Assembly (NCBI GenBank): GCA_964017145.1
Contig: OZ024845.1
Coordinates: 3,754,066 to 3,818,065 of the forward strand
Direction: 5' to 3'
Length of the DNA stretch: 64,000 nucleotides
Source: Agrocybe praecox
Lineage: Eukaryota > Basidiomycota > Agaricomycetes > Agaricales > Agrocybaceae
The notes beneath the pieces are model-generated. The model was not told the DNA's origin. It saw only the letters and a program-made list of their open reading frames with translations, and did no database searches. This document shows positions 57,460 to 64,000 of this stretch, in pieces. The position numbers and the translations under genes were made by a program. The stretch's first letter is position 1. Every line of letters starts with the position of its first letter.

Positions 57460-58607
57460 ATTTTTCTCTATAGCTAGATCGGTTAGATCTGTTAACCATC
57501 GCGCTTACCGATCTCATTGGTAAGTCTGATTACGATGTTCTATAACAATTAGTAGCTGTGAAGTCTTACGTCCCGCGGGATCGCTGACCAATGATCGGCC
57601 AGAAGCACGATACCAATCAGCGAAACGCCGCAGTATCAGTAAGCTGTCACTTCCAGCGACAACGACCAAAGTAGATCGATGGATATAAATACTTAGCGTA
57701 GTGGCCAAATGCGGAAGGTAAGGGATTACGTAATGATGGGCGCTTGTTACACGCTTATGTAATCCGCAGTATAGCGCCAACTCGACGCTATTATTATACC
57801 TACGCTTAGGTTAGGTTCGGGTTAGAGGTTAGGCTGCCGAACCGATCGTTAAGTAGTTAGCTACTGTATTCCCGATTAAGGGATCGACTTACGTTAGAGT
57901 TAGAGTTAGGTAAGCGTTTTACCGGTAGATTAGATTTCTTTAACTCGAACTTGTTATGTTCAGACTGGATTTGCTAAGGCTATAATCAATAAAGATAACC
58001 AGTCAATTACGAAAGTCCATTTGTTATATAATTAAATAACTTAGGGTTTTATTTGTTAAACGCAAAGGGCGTTACTAGGATAATGTTAGACTCGACGACG
58101 AGATGCGTGCATCAATCAAGTGTTTGTTGCGGCTAAAAGCAACTAACTACCCAAGCCGAAGCAAGGGCTAACGTTCGTTCAAGGCTTTGGGCAAAGGGAC
58201 CACCGAGGCCGGTCGTAACCAGCCAAGCTTATACCTGCTATCTGTCGCGGGTTCTGCACAAGGTCAGGTAGCGTCTCGCATTATCTCGCGATTAACCGCA
58301 ATCCTTCCCCGACACAAGGCATGGCCTTTGAGTGGTTTGCTTTGGGCACAAGCGCTACTAGTCTATGCCGTTGGTTGTCTTTGGCCAATTGAATCGGCTA
58401 CCAAGCAGCTACATAGTCTATGCAATGGGTGAATATCGTAAGGCATGAATACCGAACAATTTAGACACGTCGCGCGTACTCGAGATCGATCCGAATCAAT
58501 CTGAAGTCGTTCTACAGTTTTATTACACCACACGTTCGACCACCGCCGTCGCCTTCCGAGTTCTTACGGGATCGGGGAAACAGTCGTATCTAGTAGCACA
58601 GTTTTTA

Positions 58608-61600
58608 TTATCTGCCATATCCGCCACCTAGGTTGGCGAAGAGAGTATCTTCCAGTCTTGGGCGCCATTCCAGATCGCCAGCTTCAGCAGGTTCATCGCG
58701 AACCCGGCCGGGTTCGTTTGGAGCTTCTGCAAAGCCGAACGGAAGGACGGCAATCGGTGGATGATCCGCCAATTCTCTCTCGTAAACATTCAACACTTCT
58801 TGTTTCCAAGAACTTGTTAGGTCGAACAGGTTTCGTGTACGCTTTCGCGATACGATCAGTCGACGGTTAAGAATATCAGTTTTAGTGACATCAGGGACAA
58901 GGGTCTGCCAGCCTGGCCGCACATATAAGGAAGTGTTAACCTCCGAATACATGTCAGTGTACTGTTTAGGCCAATGATCTATATGATTCTCGTAGCGAAA
59001 GAGGCCTGTTTCCAGGGTCAATGCGCCATCACGCTGACCTCGATTGAGGTATTCGCGCCAATATTCAGAGATAGTGTTGATATATCCTTTTGCGTTGAAA
59101 TAGTTCCATGCTGTATTAAAGCTGCCTTTAAGTACCAAAACGCCCGCGTCGTTATCGCGATGTTGAGAGTTAACGCTTAAGCGATTATCCCATCGTTTTG
59201 AAATGTCAGACTTAAGCCAGCCATATATCATATCCTGCGGATAGCCGCGTGCGATGTACAATCCTGCTAAGGAGTGTAAAGCATCTCGGTAGTCGCTAAA
59301 TTTACTACTTAGCACGGCTAGACGAGCCATCTCTCCCCAGAACGTACCACGTTTGACGTCGTAGGGATGGTGGCTAGCGAAAGGAACTCTTTCTTGGTGG
59401 TTGCGAAGCTTGCGGTATGGTCTATGTTCTAATTTTCTATTATCATCAACATAGAGAAACATGTCCAGAAACGGAGCATGTGTGGGCGACGCATCCCATT
59501 CTATTACACAGGTGTGTATCTGGACGCACGAAACTATTTGAACGGCGCGTTCAAGTGTGTCGGCGTATACGATTACCAGACAGTCATCAATATAGCGTCC
59601 GTAAAAAGGGACGTCTTTATTATTCATTATTTTACTTTCTACTTCATATGCATAGCCAAAAAGGTTGGCTAAATCCGGGGACGATGCTACACCCATAGCT
59701 AGTCCGCGCGTCTGAAGGTAATACTTTTTTTGAAATTGTGTAATTAGATTAGTATTTCCAAGTCGTAAAGCGGCATCGAACAGGCGGGCAAAAGCCTCTT
59801 CGTCATCCGATAACTCTTCGCCGGCCTTAATTTTATCGCCAAAGTAATATAAATTAAATAATTCGGTTATTCTTTTGAGGCAAGTCTCTATCTCTATATT
59901 AGGATAAAAGGCAACGACGTCTCCAGTAACAATGAAGTATTTACGACTGGGATCTAATTGTAATTTACTTAATTTTATCGCCAAGTCCTTGCTACCATGA
60001 ATGATAGTTGGCGCCGTTTGAATTAACGGTTTAAGAATTTTTGAAACTAACTTAGCTGCAGTATTGATTACAGCAGAATGACACGGTATAATAGGACGCA
60101 TTTTGGTAGGAACCTTGTGAATTTTAGGTATACCATAAAATAATGGCAATTTGTGTCGTGCCGTAAACTGTATTTCACCATCTAATCGTTTAGGGAAACC
60201 ATCGTCATTTTGGACGTGAGGCGTCATTGACGACCGCAAGAAGTCCGGCACCTGCATTTCAAATTTAGGTACTGCAGCAGCCATATCAGCTAGCTGCAAA
60301 GTTAGTTCATTTTGGGACCTAAGAATTAGAGACACAGTACGGTGTGGGCCGTACTTAGTGGGTTGAAAACCATATGATAATTCGGTATAGTTATTTGTAT
60401 CGTCTAATAATTCTTGGCACTTGGTAATGATCCACTCGCGTTCTGAGACCGCAATTCCAAGATTTTTATCTGTTCCTGTAACTACGTATTTATTACTTAG
60501 CAGGAATTCTTTGATTTCGGCAAGATCAGGTGTAAACGCTTTAAATTCTCTCCTGTCTTCTGATTCGCTGGGTATGTAGGTACGTTGCACGTACGCTCGA
60601 CCTCTTGCGAAACCGATACCAATATATTTGGGTAACTTCGAAGGCTTACTTGTTTTGGGTAACGCGTTAAGCGGTTCGAAATCTGGATCATAATCAGTGT
60701 TGTTATCCACTCCAATGAAGGCAAAGTGGAGACGCCATGACAAGCGTCGTTCAAAGTCTTTCGCGGCTTTCAAAATTAATGATTCGTCGCGGCGTGAGGT
60801 AAACATAAACCTCATGCCCATACTTAGCTGATATTCGATATTTTTCGGGATGTTCACACCGGGACTGAGATGAATAATGCTTTTAAATTGGAGAGCGAGT
60901 AGTACATTAACAGGCGTATTTAAAAGTATATAATTAACAGCGAGGGGGAAAGGTATAGTCAGTAACCAATCTGGATATGTGAACGGGAGGTCATACCGGA
61001 ATACAATGGGGGCACGCGTTAACGTACCCCCCGAAATGACCGACGAGGGAGGAAGTGCCGACGAATACGATGTCGGAGCACTCACTTCTTCCCTTGGTTG
61101 CCTCTGCCCTTGCCCTTGCCCTTGCGAGCTTTCTTGTTGGGGGCCTTGAAGCGCTCGTTGGTGGCCTTGATGTTGGCGCCACGTTGAGCTTCCCGAGCGG
61201 CCTCGGTGCGATCGGCGTGTTGACGCCCCTTCTTGATGGAGCGTTGAGCCTGCTTCTGAAAGCGAGGAGAGGATGTTAGCCTCTTGATCGAATCGAGGTA
61301 GGCCGCCTTGCGCATCTTGTCTAGAATGGCGAGATGGTCGGCGGCCTCCGTGAAGTTGGTAATCACCTTCGGTTTGGGACCCTTGGAAGAGCCCGCCTTG
61401 GCGTTGGACTGTTAAAGGGTGGTGAGATGTTTGAAGGCGAAAATAAAAGGCATTACTCACCGAATTTGCCTTTCCGAGTTTGGCAGCGACTGCCTTATCG
61501 ATCATTGACTGGATCGATGCGGTGTTGGGAACCGCGTCAGCTGCCTCAACGTCGGCAGATCGTTTGATCTCCTTCTTGGCGTCCAGTTTGAGTTGAGCCT

Positions 61601-62363
61601 GGTAGGCACTGGATTCGACGATCTGAATGAGGCGCAGAGCGTAAGGAAGGAGGTCTTGGCGTAGGTCCGCCGCGATCATAAGAACTGCACCCGAAGTGCG
61701 ATAACCAATGGGTCGGGATTCCCCGTCCTCCATCTCCTCGTCCCTGTCATCGAACAGAGAGACGCCTGGGAGCAGCTTGCCAGCCGCATCCCTAATGTCT
61801 CCATCGGCAGCGCCGGTGAAGAGGAGAGTTTTAGCGCCGGCTATCATCTCGTTCACTTTGGGGCGAACAAGATTCCAGCCTTCGTTAAAGAGAGTGAGGG
61901 GGTTAAGTTCATCGTCCACCTTTTTGAAGTCCAATTGCTTGGCATTCTTTGCTTCGAGGAAGCGAACGGAGCGAAAGTCGTCCACACCCTTTTGAAGGGA
62001 GGTGCGGATGGCAAACGCCTCATCGGTTTCCGAGAACTCCTTAGAGAACTGTACTTCCGAGACCTTAACGGCCACGCTAGGTGGGAATTGACGCGGGGTG
62101 GCGTCATACATCTTCTGCCACTTGGACAGAAGGGCCCTCAACGACGAGCGTTGTTCCGCACGATGATTGACCGAAGTCAACCAAGGGCGGAGGGCAGGTT
62201 GGTACTGGATGGGCACCAGCGCCATGACCTGGTCAAAGGTCCCTGCTTGGGCAATCGTCAGATGACGATGGTCGATGTTGGACTCTTTGCTGGGAGCGGT
62301 GGTGACAGCGGAGAGGAGGGGCCCAAGGGCCGGGGTAATGTTACGACGAGGGTTTGAAGACAT
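58608..62363 (-). CDS. Penelope-like reverse transcriptase polyprotein
   Basis: Open for 1251 aa. A poorly conserved N-terminal half is followed by the DKG-type motif of Penelope RTs (GTDKNLGIAV, about 630). RT core: YGIPKIHK (743-750), VTGDVVAFYPNIEIETC (motif A, about 800), RGLAMGVASSPDLANLF (motif B, about 895), YGRYIDDCLVI with catalytic YIDD at 924-927, FLDMFLYVDD, and the thumb segment SHHPYDVKRGTFWGEMARL. This arrangement is nearest to Penelope and telomerase RTs, and the three catalytic Asp are intact. No GIY-YIG endonuclease follows. Residues about 302-425 read as Gln/Ser/Gly-rich low complexity and may be an artefact of an unspliced 52-nt intron (61409-61460); the alternative frame there is Lys/Arg-rich. 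If spliced, the product stops after 409 aa, so RT expression would need the retained form or a second splice not found. Confidence 0.88.
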   Translation of the reverse strand: MSSNPRRNITPALGPLLSAVTTAPSKESNIDHRHLTIAQAGTFDQVMALVPIQYQPALRPWLTSVNHRAEQRSSLRALLSKWQKMYDATPRQFPPSVAVKVSEVQFSKEFSETDEAFAIRTSLQKGVDDFRSVRFLEAKNAKQLDFKKVDDELNPLTLFNEGWNLVRPKVNEMIAGAKTLLFTGAADGDIRDAAGKLLPGVSLFDDRDEEMEDGESRPIGYRTSGAVLMIAADLRQDLLPYALRLIQIVESSAYQAQLKLDAKKEIKRSADVEAADAVPNTASIQSMIDKAVAAKLGKANSVSNAFYFRLQTSHHPLTVQRQGGLFQGSQTEGDYQLHGGRRPSRHSRQDAQGGLPRFDQEANILSSLSEAGSTLHQEGASTRRSHRGRSGSSTWRQHQGHQRALQGPQQESSQGQGQGQRQPREEVSAPTSYSSALPPSSVISGGTLTRAPIVFRYDLPFTYPDWLLTIPFPLAVNYILLNTPVNVLLALQFKSIIHLSPGVNIPKNIEYQLSMGMRFMFTSRRDESLILKAAKDFERRLSWRLHFAFIGVDNNTDYDPDFEPLNALPKTSKPSKLPKYIGIGFARGRAYVQRTYIPSESEDRREFKAFTPDLAEIKEFLLSNKYVVTGTDKNLGIAVSEREWIITKCQELLDDTNNYTELSYGFQPTKYGPHRTVSLILRSQNELTLQLADMAAAVPKFEMQVPDFLRSSMTPHVQNDDGFPKRLDGEIQFTARHKLPLFYGIPKIHKVPTKMRPIIPCHSAVINTAAKLVSKILKPLIQTAPTIIHGSKDLAIKLSKLQLDPSRKYFIVTGDVVAFYPNIEIETCLKRITELFNLYYFGDKIKAGEELSDDEEAFARLFDAALRLGNTNLITQFQKKYYLQTRGLAMGVASSPDLANLFGYAYEVESKIMNNKDVPFYGRYIDDCLVIVYADTLERAVQIVSCVQIHTCVIEWDASPTHAPFLDMFLYVDDNRKLEHRPYRKLRNHQERVPFASHHPYDVKRGTFWGEMARLAVLSSKFSDYRDALHSLAGLYIARGYPQDMIYGWLKSDISKRWDNRLSVNSQHRDNDAGVLVLKGSFNTAWNYFNAKGYINTISEYWREYLNRGQRDGALTLETGLFRYENHIDHWPKQYTDMYSEVNTSLYVRPGWQTLVPDVTKTDILNRRLIVSRKRTRNLFDLTSSWKQEVLNVYERELADHPPIAVLPFGFAEAPNEPGRVRDEPAEAGDLEWRPRLEDTLFANLGGGYGR
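61409..61460 (-). other. Putative 52-nt intron inside the retroelement ORF
   Basis: Minus strand GTGAGTAATG...TTTAACAG, with a CTCAC branch-like word. It has ideal fungal intron length and borders. Both the retained frame and the spliced frame (SNAKAGSSKGPKPKVITNFT... to GRGNQGKK, stop at 61082-61084) are open. The spliced frame is more protein-like, with a basic tail. Confidence 0.6.
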
Positions 62364-62395
62364 AATGGTGAATAGGATGGGGCGCGTTGATTAGG

Positions 62396-62893
62396 GTTGT
62401 TCGAACGAAGCGCCGAAGTGAGGCCGTAGGCCGAACGAAGGTGCTGAGTGAGAAAGGACGAAGGTGTAGTAGGGAATTCTACTGCACGACCTTTTCGCTT
62501 TTATAGCTCTTCAGGTCCTATTTTTCTCTATAGCTAGATCGGTTAGATCTGTTAACCATCGCGCTTACCGATCTCATTGGTAAGTCTGATTACGATGTTC
62601 TATAACAATTAGTAGCTGTGAAGTCTTACGTCCCGCGGGATCGCTGACCAATGATCGGCCAGAAGCACGATACCAATCAGCGAAACGCCGCAGTATCAGT
62701 AAGCTGTCACTTCCAGCGACAACGACCAAAGTAGATCGATGGATATAAATACTTAGCGTAGTGGCCAAATGCGGAAGGTAAGGGATTACGTAATGATGGG
62801 CGCTTGTTACACGCTTATGTAATCCGCAGTATAGCGCCAACTCGACGCTATTATTATACCTACGCTTAGGTTAGGTTCGGGTTAGAGGTTAGG
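62396..62893 (-). mobile_element. 5'-truncated copy 2 of the telomeric retroelement (498 bp)
   Basis: Matches 57336-57833 base for base as far as can be read, then ends inside the element's own telomere-like run (GGTTAGAGGTTAGG) and continues as GTTAGAGTTAGA into copy 3. Only the RNA 3' end is present, as expected of a 5'-truncated cDNA added to a chromosome end. Confidence 0.85.
62455..62519 (-). ncRNA. Hammerhead ribozyme motif, copy 2
   Basis: Minus strand, in order: stem I strand AGGAC (62519-62515); core CUGAAGA (62514-62508); stem II GC with a 7-nt loop UAUAAAA and GC; core GAAA (62496-62493); stem III AGGU, an internal loop and a second helix AGUAG/CUACU, closing with ACCU (62465-62462); UC at the cleavage site (62461-62460); stem I strand GUCCU (62459-62455). 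All invariant core positions of a type I hammerhead (CUGANGA, GAAA, UH) are present and helices I and III pair perfectly. Hammerheads are known in Penelope-like elements. The motif lies 104 nt upstream of the RT gene's start codon, so it could trim the mRNA 5' end. Confidence 0.85.
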
Positions 62894-62905
62894 GTTAGAG
62901 TTAGA

Positions 62906-63889
62906 GTTGTTCGAACGAAGCGCCGAAGTGAGGCCGTAGGCCGAACGAAGGTGCTGAGTGAGAAAGGACGAAGGTGTAGTAGGGAATTCTACTGCACGAC
63001 CTTTTCGCTTTTATAGCTCTTCAGGTCCTATTTTTCTCTATAGCTAGATCGGTTAGATCTGTTAACCATCGCGCTTACCGATCTCATTGGTAAGTCTGAT
63101 TACGATGTTCTATAACAATTAGTAGCTGTGAAGTCTTACGTCCCGCGGGATCGCTGACCAATGATCGGCCAGAAGCACGATACCAATCAGCGAAACGCCG
63201 CAGTATCAGTAAGCTGTCACTTCCAGCGACAACGACCAAAGTAGATCGATGGATATAAATACTTAGCGTAGTGGCCAAATGCGGAAGGTAAGGGATTACG
63301 TAATGATGGGCGCTTGTTACACGCTTATGTAATCCGCAGTATAGCGCCAACTCGACGCTATTATTATACCTACGCTTAGGTTAGGTTCGGGTTAGAGGTT
63401 AGGCTGCCGAACCGATCGTTAAGTAGTTAGCTACTGTATTCCCGATTAAGGGATCGACTTACGTTAGAGTTAGAGTTAGGTAAGCGTTTTACCGGTAGAT
63501 TAGATTTCTTTAACTCGAACTTGTTATGTTCAGACTGGATTTGCTAAGGCTATAATCAATAAAGATAACCAGTCAATTACGAAAGTCCATTTGTTATATA
63601 ATTAAATAACTTAGGGTTTTATTTGTTAAACGCAAAGGGCGTTACTAGGATAATGTTAGACTCGACGACGAGATGCGTGCATCAATCAAGTGTTTGTTGC
63701 GGCTAAAAGCAACTAACTACCCAAGCCGAAGCAAGGGCTAACGTTCGTTCAAGGCTTTGGGCAAAGGGACCACCGAGGCCGGTCGTAACCAGCCAAGCTT
63801 ATACCTGCTATCTGTCGCGGGTTCTGCACAAGGTCAGGTAGCGTCTCGCATTATCTCGCGATTAACCGCAATCCTTCCCCGACACAAGG
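62906..63889 (-). mobile_element. 5'-truncated copy 3 of the telomeric retroelement (984 bp)
   Basis: Matches 57336-58319 over 984 bp with no difference noticed, then changes abruptly into the telomere at GACACAAGG. Again only the RNA 3' portion is present, in the same orientation. Confidence 0.88.
62965..63029 (-). ncRNA. Hammerhead ribozyme motif, copy 3
   Basis: Third copy of the 65-nt motif, 510 bp distal to copy 2. Predicted cleavage lies between 62970 and 62969 on the minus strand. Confidence 0.82.
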
Positions 63890-64000
63890 GTTTAGGGTTT
63901 AGGGTTAGGGTTAGGGTTAGGGTTAGGGTTAGGGTTAGGGTTAGGGTTAGGGTTAGGGTTAGGGTTAGGGTTAGGGTTAGGGTTAGGGTTAGGGTTAGGG
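63890..64000 (+). repeat. Telomere (TTAGGG)n
   Basis: The first two units are TTTAGGG, and all following units are TTAGGG up to the window end. The G-rich strand runs 5'->3' toward the window end, so this is a true right chromosome end. Confidence 0.98.

Larger units (their letters stand above)
57336..62391 (-). mobile_element. Telomeric Penelope-like retroelement without endonuclease (Athena/Coprina type), full-length copy
   Basis: About 5.06 kb on the minus strand. The RNA 3' end is proximal at 57336 (GTTGTTCGAACG read on the plus strand), preceded by TCAGGG, a partial telomere unit. The 5' end is distal at about 62390, followed by TTAGGG and then the next copy. It contains one RT gene, a 1.27-kb 3' region, and a hammerhead motif. 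The orientation (sense strand reading toward the centromere) is what results when the chromosome's own 3' end primes cDNA synthesis. Endonuclease-deficient Penelope-like elements at telomeres are known from rotifers (Athena) and basidiomycetes (Coprina); assignment to that class rests on RT motifs, the missing GIY-YIG domain and telomere junctions. Confidence 0.88.

Noticed and set aside
60971..61085. Second intron (GTGAGT...CCAG) to restore the RT frame after splicing 61409-61460
   Set aside because: Its 115-nt length does not restore phase with the 52-nt intron. Longer in-phase acceptors (60880, 60865) would remove conserved-looking sequence, so no second intron is called.
1..64000. CRISPR arrays, operons and bacterial-type elements
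   Set aside because: No spacer-repeat arrays. The introns, telomere and gene families are eukaryotic.

Overview
The window is the right-hand end of a fungal chromosome. It finishes in about 110 bp of TTAGGG telomere repeats (63890-64000). Introns of about 50-65 nt with GT..AG ends, a C2-NACHT-WD40 receptor gene, a DUF4436 membrane protein and an MYND-finger gene point to a mushroom-forming basidiomycete (Agaricomycetes). Assignments come from reading motifs and splice sites by eye; no database search was run.

Layout. 1-2.1 kb: decayed Ser/Thr kinase gene (copy A). 3.3-4.6 kb: uncertain plus-strand gene cut by an intact Tc1/mariner transposon (4610-6204). 6.5-11.5 kb: NOD-like receptor on the minus strand, whose ten exons splice in phase to 1509 codons. 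12-15.2 kb: a broken membrane-protein gene and a broken copy of the proteasome gene rpn6. 18.2-20.8 kb: second decayed kinase copy (B); its flanks match those of copy A. 22.26-27.68 kb: intact Ty1/copia element with LTRs that look identical. 27.7-47 kb: gene-poor, with a TMEM242-like gene, two tandem degenerate relatives of it at 39-41 kb, small secreted or surface proteins, and an MYND gene. 48.4-52.8 kb: three plus-strand genes (secreted Cys-rich glycoprotein, DUF4436 membrane protein, hypothetical). 53.2-55.7 kb: decayed LAA1/HEATR5-like HEAT-repeat gene.

The most striking part is 57336-64000: an apparently full-length telomeric Penelope-like retroelement that lacks a recognisable endonuclease (Athena/Coprina type), capped by two 5'-truncated copies of the same element and then the telomere. 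Telomere-like bases lie at every junction, and all copies have their RNA 3' end toward the centromere, as expected for reverse transcription primed from a chromosome's 3' end. Each of the three copies carries a complete hammerhead ribozyme motif 64 nt from its 3' end. The ORF also contains a 52-nt intron-like segment whose removal would switch the product from a long RT polyprotein to a short basic protein.

Overall this is a subtelomere in which mobile elements are intact and look recent, while copies of conserved genes (kinase, rpn6, LAA1) are eroding. Lineage-specific genes (receptor, secreted and membrane proteins) mostly remain open.
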